Assembly: GCF_014132355.1 (NCBI RefSeq)
Contig: NZ_BLZO01000184.1
Coordinates: forward strand, 62,001 to 126,000
Direction: 5' to 3'
Length of the DNA: 64,000 nucleotides
Origin: Okeania sp. KiyG1
GTDB lineage: Bacteria; Cyanobacteriota; Cyanobacteriia; Cyanobacteriales; Microcoleaceae
This document shows positions 40,216 through 48,697 of the stretch, piece by piece. Position numbers and translations under genes: made by a program. Within the stretch, counting starts at the first letter, position 1. The number at the start of each line of letters is the position of its first letter. The notes under the pieces are model-generated. The model saw only the letters and a list, made by a program, of their open reading frames with translations, had not been told where the DNA came from and did no database searches.

Positions 40216-40788
40216 CTATTCCATATCATTGAAAAGTTGATCTTCTAGCATTGATTGAACCATTGGCTGAATTTGCTGAAACTCTTCTTCTGAAAGCAAT
40301 TCCAGTTTTCCATTATCACTTTTACGAGCTGGAATTAAAAATGGATCTAATGGTGTATATATTGCGTATTTCTGGTCTTTATATAAAAAAGTGGCCAACT
40401 CTTCGTAATATTCACCTTCTTCATCATTTTCATCTACTTCATCTAGTTCATCTTCATCCCATTCTGGTAACTCCCCAGTAACAGTTAAGGTTATAGCCGT
40501 TCTTTGAAGTGTGAGGTTGTGTTCTTCAAGTACAACTTTGGCAGTATCAAAAATTCGATCTATTTCCATTTCATCACCTACAGGAATACTTGCTTGGTCT
40601 ACATCTCCTTGTGCCCAAGTAAAGATTTCTACAGGTAAGTCTATTGGTAGTAACATTACATACTCTTGGTTATCTAACTCCAGAGAATACTCTACAGTAC
40701 AACATAGCGATCGCTCTGCCTCATCAGTTAAAGTGACATAAGTTTCTGGATATTGTCCATTTTCTTGTGATTCTGGGGATGAAAACAT
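40216..40788 (-). CDS. DUF3727 (DUF1292-like) protein
   Basis: 190 aa. YVTLTDEAERSLCCTVEYSLELD and YVMLLPIDLPVEIF are the DUF1292/DUF3727 core; a highly acidic loop (WDEDELDEVDENDEEGEY) separates it from a second module, LYKDQKYAIYTPLDPFLIPAR, and LLSEEEFQQIQPM. Cyanobacteria and plastids keep such genes beside yqgF and mltG, but no function is known. Intact. Confidence 0.9.
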   Translation of the reverse strand: MFSSPESQENGQYPETYVTLTDEAERSLCCTVEYSLELDNQEYVMLLPIDLPVEIFTWAQGDVDQASIPVGDEMEIDRIFDTAKVVLEEHNLTLQRTAITLTVTGELPEWDEDELDEVDENDEEGEYYEELATFLYKDQKYAIYTPLDPFLIPARKSDNGKLELLSEEEFQQIQPMVQSMLEDQLFNDME

Positions 40789-41390
40789 TTTGGGTATTTG
40801 GATGATTTTTTCACTTTAGTAGTGCTTTAAGTATAGATAAATTCTGTTCATCAAGGTTCAAACAAGGTCTAAGAGATTGAGTTTTTGTTGATGAGCATTA
40901 AGCAGATTTTTAGATTCTACTAGATAATTACCGTATACTTTCATATAATTAACTTTATACCAAATTGAAATGAAGCTGCATAGAATAATATTTCAAGCAT
41001 AATTGACCGCAGGTAAGTGTAGATAGATATAGATCGATTTAATGAATTTCAAATTCTATGCAACCTCATATAAAACTGATATTAGGTAGTATGTATTTCA
41101 ATACTCAACAGTTTTCCTATAAGGTTCTAAAATATCATAGCTCCTTTTCTAGATAATTAACAATTAACTGTTATTTCTCTGAGTTATACTTGATTGATAG
41201 TTGATAATAGTCAAATTTTACCAATCTAATTATAACTCTGTTTTTATATTTAGTATTTATTGGCTATTTTTCAAGATATTAAAATTCTAGGCAATCTTAT
41301 TTATGAGAGAACAATTGATAATTTATGGATAATAATTGATTTTATTTTTGATTTTTACCAGATGTCTATTGAAATAAGTTTGTTTCTCTT
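40789..41390. other. Gap without recognisable features
   Basis: About 600 bp of AT-rich DNA. I see no gene, RNA or clear member of the repeat families, apart from short AATTGATAATT-like runs near 41310. Confidence 0.5.
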
Positions 41391-41873
41391 CTATGTAATA
41401 GATGTTTCTATATCTATTGAATAATTTACTTGTGAGCTAATATTGTTTTTTCTACGTTCATCCAGCCATTGCTGTAAAATCAAAGCTGCTGCTTTTCTAT
41501 CAATTAAATGTTTATTCTGAGAAGGAGAAATATTCGCAGCTTTCAACATCTCCTCAGCTTGAACTGAAGTCAAACGTTCATCAACATATTCTATAGGTAG
41601 TTCTAGAGCTTGTGACAATCTTTGAGCATATTTTTGTATTTGTTTAGCTTGAAAACCTATAGAACCATCCATAGAGTATGGTAAACCTACAATTAGAACT
41701 TGTACTTGACGTTCTTGGATAATAATTTTTAACTTAGCTATATCTTCTTGAAAAGAGGTACGTTTAATAGTAGTAATACCAGTAGCAATCAAACCAGTAC
41801 CATCACATCCTGCGACCCCCATGCGTTTTCTCCCTACATCTAAACCCAGTGCTGAAATTCGAGATTGAGACAT
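41391..41873 (-). CDS. yqgF: Holliday junction resolvase-like YqgF (RuvX)
   Basis: 160 aa with the RNase H-fold of YqgF/RuvX. ALGLDVGRKRMGVA carries the first Asp, LIVGLPYSMDGS the middle motif, and YVDERLTSVQAEEML the ERLT signature with its acidic residue; the last Asp is in HLIDRKAAALILQ. The family acts in processing of the 16S rRNA 5' end in E. coli and resembles RuvC. The ATG at 41873 is well placed. Intact. Confidence 0.94.
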   Translation of the reverse strand: MSQSRISALGLDVGRKRMGVAGCDGTGLIATGITTIKRTSFQEDIAKLKIIIQERQVQVLIVGLPYSMDGSIGFQAKQIQKYAQRLSQALELPIEYVDERLTSVQAEEMLKAANISPSQNKHLIDRKAAALILQQWLDERRKNNISSQVNYSIDIETSIT

Positions 41874-42591
41874 TGAAAATTCAACTCCTTAAATCTACAA
41901 TTATACTTTTTAGATTTGTGACAAATCTCTCACTCCCACTCCTTTTCTTGGTCAAATGGAGATATTCAACAATATATTGACATCCTCCCGACGCTCCCGA
42001 CGAGGAGAGCGCGGGTCTTCTGCCAACATTTAGATAAGCAATCAATAATTAACAATTACCTCTTCTGTTCTAAAAAAAGGATTAGATTTACTAAAAGGAC
42101 ATTAGAGTTATTTTTATCCTAGCTTCGATAGGCTTCAAACCTAAAATTGTTAAGAGACTTTTTGTTACCTATTTAGGACTTGTGCTCATAAATCTGAAAG
42201 TCAGGAAAGCTTACGGTAATAGAGCTTTTTATATTCAGTTTATCTCGTCGTTTTTGGCTCTTATTGGCATAAATCTACTGAAATTTTCTGCTGAAATTTA
42301 AGAAAATTTCTTCACATAAAATGGCTGAAATTGTTGTCTGTTCCCCACACATCGACCCGTCCCCGCGTCTGGTGCGTCTCCGTGTCCTACCCCCACCAAC
42401 CAATTTTTTCACCCGTACCCTATTTAGGACTTACGCACCCGCAACCTATTTTCGTCATTGCGACTGATAGGGAAGCAATCTCAAATCCTAGTTTTTCCTA
42501 CCTCATGCGTAAGTCATGCTTTTGTAAGTTCAAGCGATATAAGTCCGTTGCGTCAACCTTCTTCAATTAGACACACCCTAATTTTTCATCT
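41874..42591. repeat. Gap with solo tnpB-element end and decayed repeats
   Basis: At 41976-42020 ATTGACATCCTCCCGACGC and the hairpin to GAGAGCGCGGG resemble the right end of an IS200/IS605 tnpB element, with no tnpB left. Positions 42045-42165 are a decayed mosaic repeat. At 42424-42520 two ends (GGACTTACGCAC and ATGCGTAAGTC) mark another relic MITE. The 79-codon frame across 42331-42570 is not credible. Confidence 0.55.
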
Positions 42592-43887
42592 TTAGATTTT
42601 TCCATTATCATCTTCATCTTCACTTTGTGAATTTGGAGATGAAGATATAGAAGATTCTGATGCAGAATTTACTTGTTCGCTTGTAGCTTCCCAATAATTA
42701 TTATTATTAGTCTTGAGCTGAGAGTTACTATTTTTACCATGTCTATTTTGCATGATTTTTAACAAGGAACTACGACTAGGAACTGGTTTACGAGCTGGTT
42801 GCAGACCTTGAAGAACTTCCGAAAACTGGAGGTCAGAAATAACAGACTTAGACTCTCGGAGTTTATGCCAAACAGAACGAGACATCAACAAAGAATGTTC
42901 AATTTGTTGAGCTTTTATCTTTTCTAAATATGCTTCACGTTCAGGTTGATAATCAACAGAAGCAAGTTGTAGAGATTGAAGAGGAAAATCTTGAGCCAGT
43001 GTTGCCATTTGAGATAATAACTCTGGATACAACCAAGTATAAGCTGGATGTACAGTTAATTGAGCTATATGTGGTTGTGTACCATCACGACATAATTGTA
43101 CTTGAAAGTAGCCGATCGCTGCCTTACGTTGGGGTTCAAACACATACCCACTAACCAATTCAGTATGATTTACCCATTGCCTTACTCCCTCCATCAAACT
43201 ACTAACAAAGCTAGTTTGAAAATCTGGGATATGGCGGTCGAATACTTGCCGTACCAGAGGAGGCATAGATACTGTGTCCAATTGATAGAGCAACTGAGCA
43301 TCAGCATTACTAATAGGTAGTAAGTTTGGTAAATTTGGCTGAGAAAGGGCTAACTCTTGTAATTGTTGGGGAGTAATTGTCCAGTAAGTAATTTGGGCTA
43401 ATGGCTGAAAACCATTTTGGCGATAAAGGGCCATAGTCTCTTTATCATTAACATTAACTTCCAATAACCATGTCCGTGCTTCCCAAATTTTCTCAAAGCA
43501 ATATCGTAATAGTTGAGAACCTATTCCTCTGTTTGTCCCTATTTCTTCAGTAACTATCCTTTCTACCCGCCAACTACTGCGGGTACGGTTACTAGGAAAA
43601 ACTTGGATAGCCCCTTTAATTTGTCCATCTACTTCTGCAACATAAGAAGTTAGCAAATATTTGCAGGGATTAGGGAAAAGGCTCAAGAATTTTATGGGCC
43701 AGTACCAACGACTAATTTGTGGTAATTTCTGACTGAGGCTAATAGGAGAGAGGTTAAAGGTAACATCTCGATGATTGTGTTGTACCTCCGGAGTTTCCTT
43801 ACTTATGTTCTTGATCGCTTCTAGGTCGCGGTACTCTAGGGGACGGATGACCACCTGACTTTTGTTTTGGCGGGTTAAAGGTTTCAT
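42592..43887 (-). CDS. GNAT family N-acetyltransferase
   Basis: 431 aa. Residues 10-190 form a GCN5-related acetyltransferase domain: VVIRPLEYRDLEAI, a central TSYVAEVDGQIKGAIQVFP, and the acetyl-CoA loop NRGIGSQLLRYCFEKIW, followed by LEVNVNDKETMALYRQNGFQ. A second, GNAT-like but degenerate half follows (about 200-340), then a low-complexity Asn/Ser/acidic tail. The substrate is unknown. Such two-part proteins lie next to yqgF in cyanobacteria. Intact. Confidence 0.88.
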   Translation of the reverse strand: MKPLTRQNKSQVVIRPLEYRDLEAIKNISKETPEVQHNHRDVTFNLSPISLSQKLPQISRWYWPIKFLSLFPNPCKYLLTSYVAEVDGQIKGAIQVFPSNRTRSSWRVERIVTEEIGTNRGIGSQLLRYCFEKIWEARTWLLEVNVNDKETMALYRQNGFQPLAQITYWTITPQQLQELALSQPNLPNLLPISNADAQLLYQLDTVSMPPLVRQVFDRHIPDFQTSFVSSLMEGVRQWVNHTELVSGYVFEPQRKAAIGYFQVQLCRDGTQPHIAQLTVHPAYTWLYPELLSQMATLAQDFPLQSLQLASVDYQPEREAYLEKIKAQQIEHSLLMSRSVWHKLRESKSVISDLQFSEVLQGLQPARKPVPSRSSLLKIMQNRHGKNSNSQLKTNNNNYWEATSEQVNSASESSISSSPNSQSEDEDDNGKI

Positions 43888-44260
43888 TATTTTTTCTTAT
43901 AGATTTTTGGGTACTTATATCAAATAAAGTTTTGATTTTTGTGGAACTGGAAATTTGCCTAAATCAGCTTTTAGTCATCCAGATAATTTTGAATGACTAA
44001 AATAGACGTGAGTTTATAGTTGTTTCAGATTAGTTATATAAGCATTAGTAATACTTTATATCTTGCTCATTCCAGTAATCTTCACTTTTTTAGCCTTCAT
44101 TTCCATCAACTTCTTGTCTGATCAAAATAATTGGGTCGTGTCACCCCGCCTTTTAAGGCGAAATATTTTTGGAGTCTTGCTCAAAATCTTCCTACTTCCC
44201 TCCTGGGAGGGGAGGGGCTAGGGTGGGTTAACTTCTGACTTCTGACTTCTGACTTCGTCG
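43888..44260. repeat. Gap with hairpin and repeat ends
   Basis: TTTTAGTCATCC and its partner AATGACTAAAA (43970-44001) form a hairpin just upstream of the GNAT gene. Positions 44144-44180 carry CCCCGCCTTTTAAGGCG with AATATTTTTGGAG, the tnpB right-end-like block. CTTCTGA heptamers at 44231-44254 precede the next gene's 3' end. No gene. Confidence 0.55.
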
Positions 44261-45433
44261 TTAAGATGATGGCCTAATCAAAACTACTGGAGTTTGTTCA
44301 TCCGCGTTTCCTGCGGGATTACTTCTCAAAGCGTCCTCTAATAAAGAGGTAGACACGTTAGAGGTTGCTGCTAATATTTTAACTGCTTTCAAATCGTTAA
44401 CATCTACTATTGCTGCACCTAGGCCAGTTGCTGTTTGAATTTGGTCTACTAATTGTTGAGGATTTTCTGGGCCTAAAACTATAAATTGGTCATAAGGAGG
44501 TAAAGTTCCGGTAACGTCATCTATTAGTCTGGCTTGTTCTCCTGCAAATTGATAGAACATACCGGGTTTCCCTAATAATTTGGCTATGGCACCTCCGAAA
44601 AAGGCCATCAATACTTTGGTTGGTCCAACAATATCTACGAGAGTTTGCATCCCACAAGCTGTTGCTAGACTAGAAGTGGGGAGAAAGAAGTAACAAATAC
44701 GTTTGGCTACCCACCCAGGTTTAACGTCAGTGGGGTGACGAAAACGACCTTGTATTAAGGCCAGGGGTGTTTCACCGATGGTAACAATGTCCCCTGGTTG
44801 AGCATGAGGAACTACATAACGTTTGACAATTTCTATCGGATCGTCTAATTCTGTTAATAAGTGAGTGCGAATGGGAAATACTGTTGCATTTTGCGCTTCT
44901 CGCTGATTTGGAATAGCTTTAGGGTCGGGAAATTTGAGAGGCACTACAATATGACGAACTTTGGGAATGCGACCTTGAGGTCCATAGGTAATATAATTGA
45001 CTTTAATCCAAGCTGACTTTAGTTGGTCTAAATTTTCCCCACGAATATCTATTGATATCTTCAGTTTTGTCTTTTTTCCTACTTTAACGATATAAGCAAA
45101 CCAATAGTCATCAGGTCTAGCTGAGGCATCTTCATGGAAAGGAATTATTCGAGTTTGATAATTTACTTTCTCTAAACTTGCACCAGAGAGAAGTTTTACT
45201 TCTGCTTGTATTTCTGGCACCATAATTTCTAAGCTTTTGGTACGGTTGCATAATTCCATTTCACCCACTAATAGGTAATTTTCTGGTTCTGCAACTGCTA
45301 AATGCCATTCTCCAGAGGTTAGCTCTAATGCATTTCCTGGACGACTACGATATTGTAATTCTAGTGCTAAATAGCCTAAACCTAGAAGTATCGTTAAGAC
45401 TATAATTCCTGTTGTGAAAATTTCTATAATCAC
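44261..45433 (-). CDS. CofE-like (F420-0:gamma-glutamyl ligase domain) membrane protein
   Basis: 390 aa. An N-terminal membrane segment (IFTTGIIVLTILLGLGYLAL) precedes a beta-rich region of about 130 residues (WHLAVAEPENYLLVGEMEL...). A domain resembling F420-0:gamma-glutamyl ligase follows: FPIRTHLLTELDDPIEIVKRYV, PGDIVTIGETPLALIQGR, RICYFFLPTSSLATACGMQ, IDDVTGTLPPYDQFIVLGP and GAAIVDVNDLKAVKILAAT. The form is conserved in cyanobacteria; because it is membrane-anchored and F420 is not universal there, the actual reaction is uncertain. Intact. Confidence 0.82.
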   Translation of the reverse strand: MIIEIFTTGIIVLTILLGLGYLALELQYRSRPGNALELTSGEWHLAVAEPENYLLVGEMELCNRTKSLEIMVPEIQAEVKLLSGASLEKVNYQTRIIPFHEDASARPDDYWFAYIVKVGKKTKLKISIDIRGENLDQLKSAWIKVNYITYGPQGRIPKVRHIVVPLKFPDPKAIPNQREAQNATVFPIRTHLLTELDDPIEIVKRYVVPHAQPGDIVTIGETPLALIQGRFRHPTDVKPGWVAKRICYFFLPTSSLATACGMQTLVDIVGPTKVLMAFFGGAIAKLLGKPGMFYQFAGEQARLIDDVTGTLPPYDQFIVLGPENPQQLVDQIQTATGLGAAIVDVNDLKAVKILAATSNVSTSLLEDALRSNPAGNADEQTPVVLIRPSS

Positions 45434-46024
45434 TTAATCTCCTGTTAATATTTCTTTGAACTAAGCTTACTTAATATAATTTCCTTAATCTTATTTGAAA
45501 ATTCAGCTTATTTTACAGAATACTTTTTGCACAAGCTTAGAAACAGGGAATAATTTAAAGAGAAAAAGCCTTTATATAAAGGAACAGGCAACAGTAGGAA
45601 AAAACGAATTGTATTTAATTCATCATCACTCTATTTTTTATAGAAGAAATCTAAAAGTAGTATCAAGTACCTAATATTGGCTTGGTTAGGGCAGAGTAGA
45701 ATATTTGGTAATATTACCATTATAATGATTGACATATGTTATCAAGTATGGTAATAAAAGCTTTAATTTATGAGAATTTATTAAAATAAATTTTAAAAAT
45801 ACAAAGCAAAACAAAAGATATAAGTTATTCTGGTTCTTTTTCTTGTAAAGATTTGTAAACTAATAGGTAGTGTTTTGCAGGATTGGTTTCTCGAAAAAAT
45901 TAGTCCCACTAAGAAAAAATACTTCCAACTTTCTGCTGCTGATGCACAGAATAGATTTGGACTATTTTCGCAAGAACACAAAACTAAAAAATTAGTGATT
46001 TTTGACCTCAGAAATAGGACTTCT
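45434..46024. other. Divergent intergenic region upstream of cruF
   Basis: AT-rich DNA between two divergent genes. GGTAATATTACC at about 45710-45722 is a perfect palindrome and a candidate operator. Otherwise I see nothing. A TTG at 45875 is in frame with cruF, but the 50-residue extension it would add does not look like the family. Confidence 0.45.
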
Positions 46025-46963
46025 ATGAAGCAACTTATGATTGCCGAACGCTATCTATTACTTGTACATATCTTGTCAACATTTTTTGGACTAGCAGGTC
46101 TGTTAATAGTTCTACCTAATCCTGAAATTATTATCAGCTTGCCTCCGGTAGGACAGACTGCTTTCCAATGGAGCATGGCAGGAGGAGGAGCAACTTATAT
46201 TATCTTTGGAGCATTAGCAGTTGCCTTATATAGCATGAGGAACTTAGGAATAGGTACAACTCTGGCTTTTATGCTGCCTTCTGTGTTTCTATCTTTGAGT
46301 AGTGAACTATTAGGCACTAGCACGGGTTTTCCTTTTGGAGATTATGCTTACCTGAATGGCTTAGGATACAAAATTGCAGGTTTAGTACCTTTTACTATTC
46401 CCTTATCTTGGTTTTATATGGGATTGGTTTGCTATTTACTAGCTCGTTGTGGTTTACAAGTCAAGAGTTCTAGCTCTTGGTTACGTCATGTAGGAGCGAT
46501 CGCTACAGGAGCAGTGCTTCTAACAGCTTGGGACTTAGTCCTTGACCCAGCCATGAGTCAGGCACCATTTCCGTTTTGGACATTTCAAGAGGAAGGCTCT
46601 TTCTTTGGTATGCCTTACCGCAACTTACTAGGATGGGTAGGTACAGGTGCAATATATATGTCTGTAGCTGCTTGGTTTTGGCGCAAGAAAACAATTTCAT
46701 TGTCCCGTCAAGAGTTAAATCTGCCACTCATTACCTATTTAGTTAACTTTGCTTTTGGAGCAACAATTACTGTCGTTGCACTAGATAGCAGATTCTTATT
46801 ACCTACTTGTTTGAGTGTAGTGGTAGGGGTAATTCCAGCGATCGCCCTGTGGTGGATATCTCCAGCTAATCAATTCAGTGAAGTGGATATGTCCCTCGAC
46901 AATGCTGTGAGTGATGATGAGGTAAAAGTAGCTGTCACACAGGTAAATATGGCTGTAAAATAA
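46025..46963 (+). CDS. cruF: carotenoid 1',2'-hydratase CruF
   Basis: About 312 aa from the ATG at 46025 (AGGA at 46016-46019). It is a polytopic membrane protein of the CruF/COG2324 family with seven or more hydrophobic segments; the conserved stretches are SSELLGTSTGFPFGDYAY, LVPFTIPLSWFYMGLV, TAWDLVLDPAMS and PYRNLLGWVGTG. CruF hydrates the psi end of gamma-carotene or lycopene at C-1' on the way to myxol glycosides (myxoxanthophyll). The next gene, cruG, does the next step, and the two are 129 bp apart on one strand. Confidence 0.92.
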   Translation: MKQLMIAERYLLLVHILSTFFGLAGLLIVLPNPEIIISLPPVGQTAFQWSMAGGGATYIIFGALAVALYSMRNLGIGTTLAFMLPSVFLSLSSELLGTSTGFPFGDYAYLNGLGYKIAGLVPFTIPLSWFYMGLVCYLLARCGLQVKSSSSWLRHVGAIATGAVLLTAWDLVLDPAMSQAPFPFWTFQEEGSFFGMPYRNLLGWVGTGAIYMSVAAWFWRKKTISLSRQELNLPLITYLVNFAFGATITVVALDSRFLLPTCLSVVVGVIPAIALWWISPANQFSEVDMSLDNAVSDDEVKVAVTQVNMAVK

Positions 46964-47092
46964 CTCAAAAGTTATATCAGTTTTAGGTTTTAGAAAGAAC
47001 ACCAGGGGTAAAGGTATTTGAAAAAATAAATTCTTGGCTTTGTTTGAGAAATAATATAGAGTCTAAAATATTGCCCAATAGAATCCAAAATC

Positions 47093-48265
47093 ATGCCTGA
47101 AGCCTTTTTTTTTGTCATTCTACTGTTGCAACTACCAGCAACAGCTATCTTACTATCGCGTCTCATTAAAGGTCCTACTCGCCAACCACCATTAAAACCT
47201 GACTCACCCACACCAGAATTAGTAGGTAAAGTAACTGTTGTCATACCAACTCTTAATGAGGCCACTCGCATTACTCCCTGTTTACTGGGGTTGAGTCGGC
47301 AAAGTTATGAAGTGCGGGAATTTATTATCGTTGATAGTAATTCGATAGATGATACTCAATATATAGTCAAAACTAAGGCAGAAACAGACCCAAGGTTTCG
47401 CTTAATTACGGACGACCCTTTGCCCTCTGGATGGGTAGGTCGTCCGTGGGCTTTGCATACAGGCTTTTTGAGAAGCTCTCCAGAGAGTGAATGGTTTCTC
47501 GGGGTAGATGCAGATATTCAACCAAACCCAGGGTTGGTCGCTAGTTTGGTCAAAAAGGCAGAGGCTGAAAACTATGACCTGATTTCCCTGTCGCCACAGT
47601 TTATTCTGAAATATCCAGGAGAGCTGTGGCTACAACCTGCTTTACTCATAACGTTGGTCTATAGATTTGGACCTACGGGCACCGGGGCACAAACGCCGGA
47701 ACGAGTTATGGCCAATGGTCAGTGTTTTTTGTGTCGGCGCTCGGTGTTGTCAGAAGTGGGAGGTTATAGCAGTGCTAAGGGTTCTTTTTGTGATGATGTA
47801 ACTCTGGCTAGAAATATTGCTGCCCAAGGTTTTAAGGTGGGGTTTTTGGATGGGGCGGAGGTTTTGCAGGTCAGGATGTATGAGGGTATGGCAGAAACTT
47901 GGCAGGAGTGGGGGCGATCGCTTGACTTGAAGGATGCTTCCCCTACTGCTCAAGTTTGGAGTGACCTGTGGTTATTGTCAGCTACGCAGGGTTTGCCTTT
48001 GTTGATAGTTTTGAGTTATTTATTGTTGAGTTTGCCTGTTGATATTTCTTTGTCTTCCAGGTTTTTGTTATTTGGATTAAATTTATTTTTACTATTAATT
48101 AGATTTGCTTTGTTGTTAGCGATCGCTCCTGCTTATGATTTGAGTAAAGCTAAATTTGGTTGGTTATTTTGGTTATCTCCTTTAGCAGATCCTTTTGCAG
48201 TTTTGCGGATATTTTTATCTGCGATGAAAACTCCTAAAAAATGGAGAGGTAGAGTTTATAATTAA
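47093..48265 (+). CDS. cruG: 2'-O-glycosyltransferase CruG
   Basis: 390 aa. An N-terminal membrane segment is followed by a GT2 family domain: VTVVIPTLNEATRI, FIIVDSNSIDDTQ, WFLGVDADIQPNP (DxD-like), MANGQCFLCRRSV and FCDDVTLARNIAAQGFKVGF. Two or three C-terminal membrane spans end in FWLSPLADPFAVLRIFLSAM. CruG attaches the sugar at 2'-OH of myxol. Its last 33 codons (48160-48259) are duplicated at 57246-57345, on the far side of a three-gene cassette, in the same orientation. Confidence 0.92.
   Translation: MPEAFFFVILLLQLPATAILLSRLIKGPTRQPPLKPDSPTPELVGKVTVVIPTLNEATRITPCLLGLSRQSYEVREFIIVDSNSIDDTQYIVKTKAETDPRFRLITDDPLPSGWVGRPWALHTGFLRSSPESEWFLGVDADIQPNPGLVASLVKKAEAENYDLISLSPQFILKYPGELWLQPALLITLVYRFGPTGTGAQTPERVMANGQCFLCRRSVLSEVGGYSSAKGSFCDDVTLARNIAAQGFKVGFLDGAEVLQVRMYEGMAETWQEWGRSLDLKDASPTAQVWSDLWLLSATQGLPLLIVLSYLLLSLPVDISLSSRFLLFGLNLFLLLIRFALLLAIAPAYDLSKAKFGWLFWLSPLADPFAVLRIFLSAMKTPKKWRGRVYN
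48160..48259 (+). repeat. Direct repeat, left copy (cruG 3' end)
   Basis: 100 bp, 95% identical by my count to 57246-57345 (five substitutions, no gaps), from TTGGTTATTTTGG to GGTAGAGTTTAT. It is part of the intact cruG coding sequence and bounds the 48.3-57.2 kb cassette on the left. Confidence 0.85.
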
Positions 48266-48697
48266 TAATTAATAATTAATAATTAGGGTTTGCTGAAAAA
48301 GTTTTATCAAAATAATATGGGTCTAATATCAAATCCGGTAGCATCGGTGTAATTAGATGAGGAGATGGGGGGATGGGGAGATGGGAACCCACCCCTAACC
48401 CCTCCGAGGAGGGGAATATCGAGAAATATTTGGTAATGGTTGAAGATGGAACATTTTTTACGTGCCGAATTAAACGGATTTGATATAAAACCCCGCCTTT
48501 TAAGGCGCAATATTTTTGGAGAGTTGCTCAAATCCCCTATTTCCCCTCCTCGGAGAGGTTAGGGGTGGGTTAACTTCTGACTTCTGACTTCGTTAAGGGT
48601 AAGGGTAGGAGACAGCGATACTGGAGACAACTCACCCCTAACCCTTCCGGTGGAGAGTAGAGCAGGGTTGGGAGGATGTCAATTCTGGAACGTTTTG
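48266..48697. repeat. Gap at left edge of cassette
   Basis: ATTAATA heptamers at 48262-48283 follow the cruG stop. A lone MITE end, AGGGTTTGCTGAAAAAG, is at 48285-48301. A tnpB right-end-like block, CCCCGCCTTTTAAGGCG with AATATTTTTGGAG, is at 48482-48520, and GGTTAGGGGTGGG with CTTCTGA heptamers at 48555-48592. No gene. Confidence 0.6.

Noticed and set aside
42331-42570. 79-codon plus-strand frame
   Set aside because: It is made of a relic MITE and Pro/Thr-coding simple sequence; no start signal.
45875-46024. 50-residue N-terminal extension of CruF from a TTG
   Set aside because: The family begins at the hydrophobic MKQLMIAERYLL segment and AGGA precedes the ATG at 46025.
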